Shown here: piece by piece, positions 1-9,198 of the stretch
Numbering within the stretch: position 1 is the stretch's first letter
Layout: each line of letters begins with the position of its first letter
Origin: Anaerolinea thermophila UNI-1
GTDB taxonomy: Bacteria > Chloroflexota > Anaerolineae > Anaerolineales > Anaerolineaceae
Direction of reading: 5' to 3'
Length of the DNA stretch: 64,000 nt
Assembly: GCF_000199675.1 (NCBI RefSeq)
Contig: NC_014960.1
Location: 2,294,001-2,358,000, forward strand
Notes under the pieces: model-generated
Databases searched by the model: none
Seen by the model: only the letters and a program-made list of their open reading frames with translations
Told to the model about the DNA's origin: nothing
Program-made: the position numbers and the translations under genes

Positions 1-66
1 AACCGCCCTGATTTAGAGGCTTCGCGTCCTGCTCTGGAAATTATCTATGGAGACCCAACACCCTGA
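1..66 (+). CDS. 3' end of an unidentified gene (partial)
   Basis: Frame 1 is open from the window edge to a TGA at 64-66, giving 21 residues that end in YGDPTP. The residues look like ordinary protein. The gene would converge on the histidine kinase, whose stop lies 5 nt further on. The 5' part is outside the window, so no function can be given. Confidence 0.4.
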   Translation, partial: NRPDLEASRPALEIIYGDPTP

Positions 67-71
67 GCCAT

Positions 72-1403
72 TCAGCGGGAAAGTGGCAGGCTTAAGGTAA
101 ATTTTGCACCACCCTCTGGACGATTGGCGGCTTCGAGAGTACCACCGTGAGCGAGAGCCAGCTGGCGGGCAATTGCCAGCCCCAAGCCTGTACCCTCAGA
201 GGATTGATTACGATTTCCACGATAAAAGCGTTCGAAGATAAAAGGCAGGTCTTCAGGAGAAATTCCCGGGCCAGTGTCTTCAACCATAAAAGCGAGCATG
301 TTGCCTTGCTGAGACACCCTCAAGGTAATCCTGCCTCCTTCAGGGGTAAAACGCAAGGCGTTGCTCATCAGATTGTTCAAAATCTGCTCAATCCGGCGTT
401 CATCCCCCTGAATCGACAGCCTCATTCCAGAAGTTTCATCCACTATCTGCAAAGAGATTGATTTGGCATCTGCTTCAGGACGAAAACGCTCATAAATTCT
501 CCGCACCAAATCCAATGGAGCAATTTCACGAAATTCCAGAGGAATCTGCCCGGCATCGGCTAAAGCCAGTACTCTTAAGTCTTCAACTAACCTTGCAAGA
601 AATTCCGTTTGATCCAGAACAGGCTGAAGATTTTCTGGAGTGAGAGGATAAATACCATCCTGGAGCGCTTCCAGATGCGCCCGCTGAACCGCAATGGGAG
701 TACGCAATTCATGAGCAATGTCCGCCGTCATGGCTTTTCGGTTTTTCTCGGCTCTTTCCAGTGAGTTTGCCATGTGATTGAACGTTCGAGCAAGAACAGC
801 CAGTTCATCTTTCCCCTTCACCGGAACTCGCACAGAAAGGTCTCCCTCTGCCATCTTTTGAGATGCCTGAATCAGAGACTTCAAGGGAGATAAAAAACTG
901 TTTGACAGAAATAAAGCCAGAATCAACGCCGCAATTCCTCCGACAATTCCAGCCCAAATACTCGCTTGTGTAAGACGACTGAAGAGTTGAGCGCTGTTCT
1001 GTCCCCCCATCACCCCACCTTCAACCAGCAAATAGCCAATGATGCGATTTTGTGTATCGCGCAGAATAACCGCACGAGTACGTTCAAGAAGAGAAATGCG
1101 CTCTCCCACCACTCCCTGAGTATCTGCAATGACCCTTCCTGAGGTATCGGCTACGCGCATCCTGGAACTCATCATTCTGCCCATGCCACGCCCTGTAGGC
1201 AACAGGGCTTCCACACCTTCCCATCCCCCGTTTTGCTGGTAATACGTTTCCAGTGCACCCGCCAGATCATTTACACCAACCATTCCTCCTCGGAGCATGA
1301 AGGAACGTAACTCGCCGATAGACGTGTACTGGAAGATGAGAATGACACTGAGCGCTGTGATCAACGCCACCAAGCCATAAGAAAGCAACAGTTTCACTCT
1401 CAT
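72..1403 (-). CDS. Two-component sensor histidine kinase (HAMP, BaeS-like)
   Basis: Membrane sensor kinase of 443 residues. Seen: TM1 at about residues 5-26, an extracytoplasmic sensor region at about 28-145, TM2 at about 148-170, HAMP at about 170-222, a HisKA motif with the probable phospho-accepting His231 in IAHELRTPI, then an HATPase with the N box (NNLMSNALRF), the G1 motif DTGPGIS and the G2 motif GTGLGLAI. All expected catalytic motifs are present. It follows the response-regulator gene by 3 nt, so the two form a cognate pair at the end of the pth-mfd operon. The signal sensed is unknown. The BaeS/envelope-stress resemblance is from overall layout only. Confidence 0.9.
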   Translation of the reverse strand: MRVKLLLSYGLVALITALSVILIFQYTSIGELRSFMLRGGMVGVNDLAGALETYYQQNGGWEGVEALLPTGRGMGRMMSSRMRVADTSGRVIADTQGVVGERISLLERTRAVILRDTQNRIIGYLLVEGGVMGGQNSAQLFSRLTQASIWAGIVGGIAALILALFLSNSFLSPLKSLIQASQKMAEGDLSVRVPVKGKDELAVLARTFNHMANSLERAEKNRKAMTADIAHELRTPIAVQRAHLEALQDGIYPLTPENLQPVLDQTEFLARLVEDLRVLALADAGQIPLEFREIAPLDLVRRIYERFRPEADAKSISLQIVDETSGMRLSIQGDERRIEQILNNLMSNALRFTPEGGRITLRVSQQGNMLAFMVEDTGPGISPEDLPFIFERFYRGNRNQSSEGTGLGLAIARQLALAHGGTLEAANRPEGGAKFTLSLPLSR

Positions 1404-1406
1404 GGT

Positions 1407-2087
1407 TTATCCTTTGCGAAACCGATAACCTACACCAAAAACAGTCTCAACATAATGCGGATGGTGTGGGTCTTCCTCAATTTTGGCTCTCAAGTTCTTG
1501 ATATGGGCATCAATGGTACGTTCATAGCCTTCATAGGCTACCCCTTGAATGGCTTCCAGCAATTGCAAACGGGTAAAAACCCTGCCAGGTTGTGCCATTA
1601 ACGTAGAGAGCAGTTGAAATTCTGTAGGGGTAAGGAAAATCTCTTCATCTCCACGTTTAACCGTGTGGGTATCCAAATCCACTTCCAAATTGCCTTCCCG
1701 GAGAATTTGTGATCCACCCGACGAACGATTAAAGCGTCTCAAGACGGCTCGAACCCGGGCAACCAGTTCCCGTACCGAGTAGGGCTTGACGATGTAATCA
1801 TCTGCTCCCAATTCCAACCCAATCAAACGGTCTGTCTCTTCTACCCGTGCAGTAACCATAATGAGAGGGACATCGCTCTGGCGGCGAATCTCGCGGGCAA
1901 CATCCAGACCATCCATGCCGGGGAGATTCAGGTCAAGCAACACCAGATCAGGTTTATGTTGCCTGAACAAAGATAAACCTGTATCTCCCCTGGAAGCCAG
2001 AATCACCTGAAAGCCTGCCTTTTCCAAATAGGACTGGGCAACTCGGGCAAGTTCAGTTTCATCTTCAATGAGCAACACGGTGGACAT
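1407..2087 (-). CDS. OmpR/PhoB-family response regulator
   Basis: DNA-binding partner of the adjacent kinase. It has a receiver domain at about residues 1-115, with the acidic pocket in LIEDE, phosphoacceptor Asp52 in LLDLNLPGMDG, and the Lys of IVKPYS. A winged-helix Trans_reg_C domain follows at about 130-226, ending GVGYRFRKG. Alternative starts exist at 2093 and 2096. The Shine-Dalgarno AAAGGA lies inside the 3' end of mfd, so the start codon overlaps the mfd coding region by about 20-30 nt, whichever start is used. This suggests translational coupling to mfd. The exact start is uncertain by two or three codons. Confidence 0.92.
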   Translation of the reverse strand: MSTVLLIEDETELARVAQSYLEKAGFQVILASRGDTGLSLFRQHKPDLVLLDLNLPGMDGLDVAREIRRQSDVPLIMVTARVEETDRLIGLELGADDYIVKPYSVRELVARVRAVLRRFNRSSGGSQILREGNLEVDLDTHTVKRGDEEIFLTPTEFQLLSTLMAQPGRVFTRLQLLEAIQGVAYEGYERTIDAHIKNLRAKIEEDPHHPHYVETVFGVGYRFRKG

Positions 2088-5000
2088 GTTCATCAATTCC
2101 TTTCAGCACTTCCAGCAACCTTTCCTGCCAGTTTTGCGCCTGAGCCAGAAGCCAGTAAGCATTTTTCCCTGCGCGCACGTCCCTCCCAAGCGGAGGAAGT
2201 CCGCGCTCAGATAAACCTTCGGGCAAAGGCGGGAAACGAAGGACAATCTGATCTCCTTCAAAGGAAACCGAGGACAACCCTACTTTTTGAGCGTACAGTT
2301 TGACTCGCATCTGATAAATGAGATTTTTAACTTGCTCAGGAATAGGCCCAAAGCGGTCACGAAACTCCTCTTCCAGCGCATCCAGTTCGTCTTCTCGCTC
2401 CACATCGGCAAGGCGACGGTACAGTTTCAGGCGAAGATGTTGATCGGGGATATAAGAGACAGGGATGCCCATTGCCAGTGGCAAATCCACATTAACAGGA
2501 TTGGGAATCCCTCCCTTCAACTCTTCCTCTGCAGAAACAGAAATCCCGCTGACTTCCCGGATTTGACGCACGGCTTGCGCCAGTAAGCGAGTATACAGGT
2601 GGAAACCTACCGCAGCGATCATGCCATGCTGGCGTGTTCCCAGCAATTCCCCCGCACCACGCATCTCCAAATCTCGCATGGCAATGGAATATCCTGAACC
2701 CAACTGTGTATTCTCGGCAATGATCTCCAGGCGTTCCTGTCCTTCTGGCGTGGGTGCCTTCCTGCGATGACGGAAAAAGTACGCATATGCCCGCTGAGCA
2801 CCCCGCCCTACTCTACCACGCAATTGATAGAGTTGCGCCAAGCCAAAAGTATCACCACGATCCACAATCAGCGTATTCGCATTGGGGATATCCAACCCGG
2901 ACTCGATAATCGAGGTACACAGTAAGACATCCAGTTCTCCGCGAGTGAACGCCATCATGACGCGCGAGAGGGCTTCTTCGGGCATCTGTCCATGAGCAAT
3001 GCCAATGCGGGCTTCTGGCACCAGTTTTTGCAGATGTTGTTCCATGGCATGGATAGTTTGCACGCGGTTATGGACAAAGAATACCTGCCCACCGCGCTCA
3101 ATTTCCCGCAAGATTGCCTGTCTGACCAGCCTTGGAGAATATGGCCCAATGTGGGTAATAATGGGCAAACGCTCGGCCGGCGGGGTGTTGATTTGAGAGA
3201 TGTCGCGCACGCCCGTCAGTGCCATGTAGAGAGTACGCGGGATGGGAGTGGCGGTCAGCGTCAGAACATCGACCTCGGTGCGCAATTTTTTGAAGTATTC
3301 TTTGTGCGTCACACCAAAGCGTTGTTCCTCATCAATGATAACCAAGCCCAGGTCTTTAAAGGCTACATCAGGCTGGAGTAATCGGTGCGTTCCAATGATA
3401 ATATCTACCGTTCCTTCACGAAGTTGCTGAAGGATGCGTTCCTGCTCTTTAGGGGTACGAAAGCGGCTGAGCATTTCCACCATTACCGGGAAGGGCGCAA
3501 GCCGCTGACGGAAAGTTTCAAAGTGTTGTTGTGCAAGTACAGTGGTAGGTACCAGCATGGCGACCTGTTTACCGTCCATTACAGCCTTAAAAGCGGCTCG
3601 CAATGCTACTTCGGTCTTTCCATACCCCACATCTCCGCAAAGCAAGCGATCCATGGGACGGGGACGTTCCATATCCCGCTTGACCGCCTGGATGGCTTTG
3701 ATCTGGTCCTCGGTTTCAATATAAGGAAAACTGGCTTCCAGTTCTTTCTGCCACATCGTATCGGGTGAAAAAGCGTGTCCCTTTGCCACCTGACGTTTGG
3801 CGTACAACTCGAGCAGTTCCTGAGCGACTTCCAGCACCGACTCACGCACCCGTTGCTTGACCGATGCCCATTCCGTGCCGCCCAGATGTGTTAAGGAAGG
3901 GGTCTCCCCACTGGGACCAACATAACGGGTTAGGCGATCTGCCTGATAGACAGGGACAAAAATTGTATCTCCGCCCTCGTATTCAATGGCTAAATACTCA
4001 CGCTCAACGCCATCCACAGTGCGGCGGCTTAAGCCGGCAAAACGCCCAATGCCATAATCCACATGAACGATGTAATCACCGACTTTGAAATCCGTATATT
4101 CCGCCTCGGGAGGAGTCACTGCCTGACGCGCTCTGCCTCGAGGTTGAGGACGATCCCATCCAAAGATTTCACTATCTGTGAACAGGAAAACCTGTCGACC
4201 ATCATCCTGTGTCAGCACCCAACCTTCGCTCAAGGTTCCTTCCATGAAGTCGGGCTGACAAATGTCAGGATACTGTTCGGACTGTTCCTGCCAGACCTCA
4301 CGAATCCTCCCCACCTGTCTGGAAAGGATGAAGAATCGCTGGTGTTCCCTGCAACCAGAGAGCATAAATTCCACAAAAGATTTCAAACGCCCACCAAAAC
4401 GAGGACCGGGTTGAAACGCCTCGGCGAGAGGGGAATTTTCCGTAGCCGTTCCACGCCCTAACTCAAGCCATGAATAGGCGCTGAGGATTTCCTTAATTTC
4501 GGAAAATGAGAGATAGGGAACTGGAAAGTCTTTCTCAAGAAGCCCTTCGTTAATGCTATCTCGGCGCGTTTTGACTGCCTGTTCTTCAATCTCATTGCTG
4601 AAAGTTTGGAGCAAATCCAGATCATCCAGGACTACCAGGGCATTCTGTGGAAGAAATTCCAGCACACTTGCCGGAGCAGTATGGACAAGGGGTAAATAAA
4701 ACTCATCTACATCCTGAAGGGCAAGATTTAATTCCGCCGCTTTTCCAGGTAAGACTTCACGTGCTGGTGTGATCAATACAGACGAAATGGGCTGGATTTT
4801 ACGCTGGGTAGATGGGTCAAACGTGCGTAAGGTTTCGATTTCATCCCCGAAAAACTCCAGGCGGACGGGAAAAGTTTCGGCGGGAGGCCAAATATCCAGA
4901 ATGCCCCCACGATGCGAAAATTGCCCTGGCTCCAGTACTGTATCCATTGGCTGATAGCCAACCTCTACCCACCAGCGCTTTAATGCTTCCAGAGAAATGG

Positions 5001-5454
5001 TTTGTCCCTGACGTATTTGTTTACTGGCTTTCAGAAATTCGCGCCTGGGCAGGGTACGGGTCATCACTGCGCGGATGGGAGCCACAATGATTGGGGGAAC
5101 TTCTGGCTTGGAAACCCCGGGAATGGCATAGCGTGCCAGTAACGTCAGCACCTGAATGCGATCACGCCGGACATTGGCTCCCCAGGCGGCTGGCTCATAA
5201 AACAACGGTACCGGTTCAGGGAACAGGTAAACGGGCAATCCCTTTGCCCAGAAGGAAAGTTCGTCAAACCAGTATAGCGCATGGTCAGCGCGGTCGGTAA
5301 TCAGGAAAACAGGGCGGCGCAAATCTTCTCGCAGACTTTCTGCCAGAGGGATTCTGGCAGAGCGCATCAGGGCTAAGCCGGGCAAAGGCAACCCTGCCCG
5401 TAAATCCTCCAGAAGATTCTGGTAAGCCTTCAGGGAACGAATCGAATCGAGCAC
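2065..5454 (-). CDS. mfd: Transcription-repair coupling factor Mfd
   Basis: An ATP-dependent translocase that removes RNA polymerase stalled at DNA lesions and recruits UvrA. Its 1129 residues are full length for the family. Seen: an N-terminal UvrB-like part, a CarD-type RNA-polymerase-interacting region (FKVGDYIVHVDYGIGRFAGL), Walker A near residue 605 (GDVGYGKTE), the DEEQRFG box near 706, helicase motifs TATPIPRTL and QLRGRVGRG, and a TRCF C-terminal domain. The start is a GTG that directly abuts the pth stop (TAA then GTG), so the two are probably translationally coupled. Downstream it overlaps the response-regulator gene. Confidence 0.97.
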   Translation of the reverse strand: MLDSIRSLKAYQNLLEDLRAGLPLPGLALMRSARIPLAESLREDLRRPVFLITDRADHALYWFDELSFWAKGLPVYLFPEPVPLFYEPAAWGANVRRDRIQVLTLLARYAIPGVSKPEVPPIIVAPIRAVMTRTLPRREFLKASKQIRQGQTISLEALKRWWVEVGYQPMDTVLEPGQFSHRGGILDIWPPAETFPVRLEFFGDEIETLRTFDPSTQRKIQPISSVLITPAREVLPGKAAELNLALQDVDEFYLPLVHTAPASVLEFLPQNALVVLDDLDLLQTFSNEIEEQAVKTRRDSINEGLLEKDFPVPYLSFSEIKEILSAYSWLELGRGTATENSPLAEAFQPGPRFGGRLKSFVEFMLSGCREHQRFFILSRQVGRIREVWQEQSEQYPDICQPDFMEGTLSEGWVLTQDDGRQVFLFTDSEIFGWDRPQPRGRARQAVTPPEAEYTDFKVGDYIVHVDYGIGRFAGLSRRTVDGVEREYLAIEYEGGDTIFVPVYQADRLTRYVGPSGETPSLTHLGGTEWASVKQRVRESVLEVAQELLELYAKRQVAKGHAFSPDTMWQKELEASFPYIETEDQIKAIQAVKRDMERPRPMDRLLCGDVGYGKTEVALRAAFKAVMDGKQVAMLVPTTVLAQQHFETFRQRLAPFPVMVEMLSRFRTPKEQERILQQLREGTVDIIIGTHRLLQPDVAFKDLGLVIIDEEQRFGVTHKEYFKKLRTEVDVLTLTATPIPRTLYMALTGVRDISQINTPPAERLPIITHIGPYSPRLVRQAILREIERGGQVFFVHNRVQTIHAMEQHLQKLVPEARIGIAHGQMPEEALSRVMMAFTRGELDVLLCTSIIESGLDIPNANTLIVDRGDTFGLAQLYQLRGRVGRGAQRAYAYFFRHRRKAPTPEGQERLEIIAENTQLGSGYSIAMRDLEMRGAGELLGTRQHGMIAAVGFHLYTRLLAQAVRQIREVSGISVSAEEELKGGIPNPVNVDLPLAMGIPVSYIPDQHLRLKLYRRLADVEREDELDALEEEFRDRFGPIPEQVKNLIYQMRVKLYAQKVGLSSVSFEGDQIVLRFPPLPEGLSERGLPPLGRDVRAGKNAYWLLAQAQNWQERLLEVLKGIDEHVHRVAH

Positions 5455-6081
5455 TTAAGTCCCTTCTTTTACAGAACCATTAAACTCATTCATGGCTGTC
5501 TGAATACCGGCTTCTACAAAACGCAAAGCCGCTTTGACAGCGCGATCCATAACTTCATCCAGTATTTCTTTTTCCTTTTCAGAGAAATCCTGCAAGACAT
5601 AAGCCGCAGGGTCCATCTGACCGGGCGGACGCCCAATCCCAATCCTCAAACGGCAAAATTGAGAAGTGCCCAGTTGCTGGATAATTGAACTAACCCCTTT
5701 TTGTCCCGCAGAGCCTCCACCCGGACGAAGCCTTAATGTGCCCAACGGAAGATCTAAATCATCGTGAGCCACCAGGATTTGCTCCGGCGGAATTTTATAG
5801 AATTGCGCCAAGCCTTTGACCGATTGCCCGGAAAGGTTCATATAAGTTTGCGGCTTTGCCAGAATCAGGCGTTTGCCGGCATATTGCCCCGTGGCAATAA
5901 TGGCTTTGGATTGCACTCTCCCCGGAGTGATCAACAAGGCTTTGGCAAGCCGATCAATGAACATAAACCCGGCATTATGGCGATTTTCACGATATTCTCG
6001 CCCAGGGTTACCCAATCCCACAATCAAAAACGGTTTGAGCGGCTCTTCTGCCTGAGAATGATAAAATAACCGCTGCAACAT
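5455..6081 (-). CDS. pth: Peptidyl-tRNA hydrolase
   Basis: Releases peptides from peptidyl-tRNA that has dropped off ribosomes. Family motifs seen: VGLGNPGREY, NRHNAGF (catalytic His), QTYMNLSG (substrate Asn), and HDDLDLPLG (catalytic Asp). At 208 residues it is slightly long, because about 18 residues precede the usual start. The ATG at 6081 has a purine-rich ribosome site (AAGGGGGAT), so I keep it. It is placed directly before mfd. Confidence 0.96.
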   Translation of the reverse strand: MLQRLFYHSQAEEPLKPFLIVGLGNPGREYRENRHNAGFMFIDRLAKALLITPGRVQSKAIIATGQYAGKRLILAKPQTYMNLSGQSVKGLAQFYKIPPEQILVAHDDLDLPLGTLRLRPGGGSAGQKGVSSIIQQLGTSQFCRLRIGIGRPPGQMDPAAYVLQDFSEKEKEILDEVMDRAVKAALRFVEAGIQTAMNEFNGSVKEGT

Positions 6082-6085
6082 GGAT

Positions 6086-6703
6086 TTATCCCCCTTTCCG
6101 GAAAAGAACCTGTAACAGGAAATACCCTCCTAAAAGGATAAAAAGGCCAATGGCTACAACTCCCCCTAAGAGGAAAGAACGTTGCAGTTTATCCGATGAA
6201 ATTTCCAGGGGGTTAGCAGAAGAAGTGCTCTGTACCTCCATCCGCGATGGTGTGTAATCTGCTATCGTGATAGGGGTTTTTTGCGTGCCAACTGCACCCT
6301 GTGGAACAGGGGTACTGGTCTCGATAGGCGTATAATTTCGTACCCTCACCTGTTGAACAACAGTTTCAGCAATCTTGCCCTCGGCAAGATAAACCCGAAC
6401 CCGGATTCGATATTGCCCGTCGGTGATGGTAGTTGTATCCCAGGTTGCCAGTGTCCCCCCTCGCACAATCTGCTCTCCCCTGCCAATCAGGAACCAGGTA
6501 TTGGTCTCGTCTTTCTGGTAGGCAAATGAAACTTCGTAAGACTGAAACCCCTCCAGATCTACATTCCCAGCAATGATAACCTGCCCCTGAACAGCCTCTC
6601 CAGGTTTGGGCGTGTCCACCATGACCTGTTGAGAGGATGGCACCAACCAACCTATCAGAAAAACACCAAACCAGCGCAGAAGCCAAAAGAGCATCTTAAA
6701 CAT
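6086..6703 (-). CDS. Membrane-anchored protein with an Ig-like extracellular domain, unknown function
   Basis: About 205 residues. There is an N-terminal hydrophobic segment (signal or anchor, residues 1-20), then a beta-rich stretch with VDTPKPGEAV, GQVIIAGN, and TDGQYRIRVRVYL. This last resembles an Ig-like/Gmad2 or Big-type module that follows a signal peptide. A Pro/Thr-rich linker follows, and then a C-terminal TM helix (LLGGVVAIGLFILLGGYFLL) with a short basic tail. This predicts an exported domain held at the membrane. No enzyme motif is seen. It ends 4 nt before pth, so it heads that operon. Starts at 6709 (TTG) and 6694 are also possible, and no clear Shine-Dalgarno is seen. Confidence 0.7.
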   Translation of the reverse strand: MFKMLFWLLRWFGVFLIGWLVPSSQQVMVDTPKPGEAVQGQVIIAGNVDLEGFQSYEVSFAYQKDETNTWFLIGRGEQIVRGGTLATWDTTTITDGQYRIRVRVYLAEGKIAETVVQQVRVRNYTPIETSTPVPQGAVGTQKTPITIADYTPSRMEVQSTSSANPLEISSDKLQRSFLLGGVVAIGLFILLGGYFLLQVLFRKGG

Positions 6704-6773
6704 AAGCAAAAATAAAGTTTATCATGAAGGCAAAGAACCTGCAAATTTTTTCGTTTTCCGGTCAGGAGCAGGT

Positions 6774-6779
6774 TATACT
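6774..6779 (+). promoter_or_regulatory. -10 box (TATACT) with predicted 3-nt leader
   Basis: TATACT ends 9 nt before the ATG at 6789, which puts the expected transcription start about 3 nt upstream of the codon. No Shine-Dalgarno fits in that space. The same layout recurs at 16042, 32744 and 40142. Confidence 0.5.
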
Positions 6780-6788
6780 CAGAGCACG

Positions 6789-7475
6789 ATGAATGACCGT
6801 CTGTACCATACCTTACGCTTGCTGGCAGCCCCATTTCGATATTCCTGTTCAGACGCAGGTTGCCCCTCTCCAGGACAACCTGCTATATTTGTTGCCAACC
6901 ATTGCGGACCGATTGGACCTATCCAAAGCATTTTATCCTTACCTCGCCGGGTGTATCCCTGGATTGTGGTGGATATGCTGGATTCTCAAAAGATCGTTCC
7001 TTATCTTTACAAAGATTTTGTGACGACCTCCCTGCATCTGAAGGGAAAACCCGGCTGGTTTCTTGCAAAGGTCATTGCCAGAATGGCTCTGCCATTTCTG
7101 AACAGCCTGGGTTGTATCCCGGTAGATCGCTATGATGTGCGCTTCTCTGGAGCGTTTTTGCGCAGTCTTGAGTTACTGGAAAGAGGCGAGGCGTTGTTGA
7201 TTTTTCCGGAAGATCCGCTCTTGCCCATCAAACCTCAAACTGGAATGCGCCCTTTCATGAGTGGTTTTTTATGGCTATGTGTTTTGTATAAGCGCAAAAC
7301 CGGTTCACGCTTACCGGTTATACCCACTGCGGTCATACCTGCTGAGAGGAAAATCTATCTGGGAGAACCCATGTATTATCGGGAAGCACAATTCCCCAAG
7401 GAAGATACCCGTAAAATGGCGCAGGAAGTTGAAAAGAAGATTTCACAATTACTTGCCGAATCCCCTGATTGTTAA
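6789..7475 (+). CDS. PlsC-like acyltransferase-family protein with degenerate motifs
   Basis: A 228-residue protein related to 1-acylglycerol-3-phosphate acyltransferases. Seen: FVANHCGPIGPI at the place of motif I (normally NH then four residues then Asp), LGCIPVDRYD, and LLIFPEDPL at the place of motif III (normally FPEGTRS), followed by VIPTAVIP. The His of motif I is kept, but the Asp that activates it is replaced by Gly, and FPEG reads FPED. The fold assignment is fair, but catalysis is doubtful, or it may act on another acyl acceptor. The gene stands alone, 39 nt before nnr, and appears to be transcribed with a near-leaderless mRNA. Confidence 0.7.
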   Translation: MNDRLYHTLRLLAAPFRYSCSDAGCPSPGQPAIFVANHCGPIGPIQSILSLPRRVYPWIVVDMLDSQKIVPYLYKDFVTTSLHLKGKPGWFLAKVIARMALPFLNSLGCIPVDRYDVRFSGAFLRSLELLERGEALLIFPEDPLLPIKPQTGMRPFMSGFLWLCVLYKRKTGSRLPVIPTAVIPAERKIYLGEPMYYREAQFPKEDTRKMAQEVEKKISQLLAESPDC

Positions 7476-7513
7476 CCCACCCTTCGATATAATGGTGCTT
7501 GAGGAGGAAACCC

Positions 7514-9142
7514 ATGAGCAAACTGGTCACCGTCTCCGAAATGCGTCAGATTGAAGCCGAAGCCAACGCCAGCGGATGGACATACGATCAAATGATGGTG
7601 CGCGCCGGAACAGGCGTGGCGCAACTTGTCCATTCGTTGTACGGGTATGAAGAAGACCTCCAAGCCGTGGCGCTGATCGGGTCAGGAAATAACGGAGGAG
7701 ATGCCCTGGTGGCGTTAGAATGGCTGGCGAGTGTCGGCTGGAAGATCCGGGCATATCTGGTTCGCCCGCGTGCTGAAAGCGATCCGCTGATAGCCAGAGT
7801 CCTGGAACGCGGAGGAGAAATGGCGACTGCATGGGAAGACGTGCAGTTTTCCCGGTTGGACGCATGGCTGAAGCATGCCACTGTTTTGATCGACGGCGTG
7901 TTGGGAACAGGAATCCGACTCCCCCTCCAGGAAGAAGTCGCCCGGGTGCTTGCGCATGTTAAAGATTTTGAACATCGTCCTCCCTGCATAGCCGTAGATT
8001 GCCCCTCAGGTGTGGACTGCGACAGCGGAGAAGCGGCGCCAGAGTGCATTCCTGCTGAGGTCACTGCCTGTATGGCAGGGGTGAAAATTGGTTTGCTCAA
8101 AACTCCCGCCTTTTCCCTGGTTGGGGAGATACAGGTCATTGATATCGGTTTGCCCGCGGGACTCTCCTCATGGGAGCAGGTCCAGAGAGAAGTCATTGAT
8201 GAGGAATGGGTCAGCAATCACCTTCCCGACCGTCCTGTCGAAGGGCATAAAGGAACATTCGGCACCGCCACGATTTGCGGGGGCTGTTTGAACTACAGCG
8301 GTGCACCACTGCTTGCCGCTGAAGGTGCCGCAAGAAGCGGCGTCGGGCTGGTGCAGGTAGCCGTGCCTGTCACGGTTCACACCATGATTGCAGGAAGTAA
8401 CTGGAATGTGACCTGGTTACCATTACCCGAAGAACAAGGGTTCATTGCCACAGAAGCAGCCGCAGTGTTGTTGAAGTCCCTTCAGCGTGCCACGGCGCTT
8501 CTTATTGGTCCCGGGTTGGGCCTGGAAACCAGCACGCAGAAATTCCTGCAACGCCTTCTTGAAGCCAGAGAGAAAGACCTCGAAGAACGTCCAGTAGGAT
8601 TTTTATTCAATCATGAAACCTCTTCCAGGAAACCGACAACCACCGCTCTTCCGGCGCTGGTCATAGACGCCGATGGACTGAAATTGCTGGCACAAATTGA
8701 AAACTGGCAGAAATTGCTTCCCCCCCACAGTGTTTTGACCCCTCATCCGGGTGAAATGGCAATACTTACCGGTTTGAGCACCAGTCAGATTCAAGCCAAC
8801 CGAATTGAGACCGTTTTGAAGTTCGCCAGGGAATGGAATCAGGTGATTGTCCTGAAAGGGGCTTTTACCGTCATTGCCGCCCCTGATGGAAGGTTGGGAT
8901 ATATTCCCATCGCCACCAATGCTTTAGCCCATGGGGGAACTGGAGATGTGCTGGCAGGGATGATCACTGCATTGCGCGCACAGGGCATGGACAGTTTTGA
9001 AGCCGCCTGTGCCGGGGCCTGGGTTCATGCTCAGGCAGGACTGATTGCCGCTCAAGAAGTAGGACATCCGGCATCGGTACAGGCAACAGACGTGTGTAAA
9101 GCCATCCCTGACGTTTTGGCGTGGGTTTGGAAAGAAAAATAA
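7514..9142 (+). CDS. nnr: Bifunctional NAD(P)H-hydrate repair enzyme (epimerase plus dehydratase)
   Basis: Repairs hydrated NAD(P)H. The N-terminal YjeF epimerase domain (about residues 1-215) has GSGNNGGDALV and VDCPSGVDCDSG. The C-terminal ADP-dependent dehydratase/ribokinase-like domain (about 225-540) has GHKGTFGTATICGG, GPGLGLE, VIDADGLKLL, LTPHPGEMA, VLKGAFTVI and NALAHGGTGDVLAG. Fusion of both domains is the usual bacterial form. I chose the ATG at 7514 because a strong GAGGAGG lies just upstream. A longer frame starts at a TTG inside that ribosome site and is not real. Confidence 0.96.
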   Translation: MSKLVTVSEMRQIEAEANASGWTYDQMMVRAGTGVAQLVHSLYGYEEDLQAVALIGSGNNGGDALVALEWLASVGWKIRAYLVRPRAESDPLIARVLERGGEMATAWEDVQFSRLDAWLKHATVLIDGVLGTGIRLPLQEEVARVLAHVKDFEHRPPCIAVDCPSGVDCDSGEAAPECIPAEVTACMAGVKIGLLKTPAFSLVGEIQVIDIGLPAGLSSWEQVQREVIDEEWVSNHLPDRPVEGHKGTFGTATICGGCLNYSGAPLLAAEGAARSGVGLVQVAVPVTVHTMIAGSNWNVTWLPLPEEQGFIATEAAAVLLKSLQRATALLIGPGLGLETSTQKFLQRLLEAREKDLEERPVGFLFNHETSSRKPTTTALPALVIDADGLKLLAQIENWQKLLPPHSVLTPHPGEMAILTGLSTSQIQANRIETVLKFAREWNQVIVLKGAFTVIAAPDGRLGYIPIATNALAHGGTGDVLAGMITALRAQGMDSFEAACAGAWVHAQAGLIAAQEVGHPASVQATDVCKAIPDVLAWVWKEK

Positions 9143-9175
9143 AGCCGCCCACCGGGATATACCCGTTGGCGGCTT
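9142..9175 (-). terminator. Intrinsic terminator of the YtxH operon
   Basis: A GCCGCC/GGCGGC stem with an inner CGGG/CCCG pair and an ATATA loop. On the minus strand it is followed by a T-rich run (TTTATTTTTC). The T-run is on the minus side, so it mainly ends the minus-strand genes, although it may act for nnr too. Confidence 0.75.
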
Positions 9176-9198
9176 ACAGATTCCTGAACCATACAACC

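Noticed and set aside
7588..8217. 209-residue minus-strand frame inside nnr
   Set aside because: Antisense shadow of a clearly coding gene; composition is low-complexity and Ser/Arg-rich.
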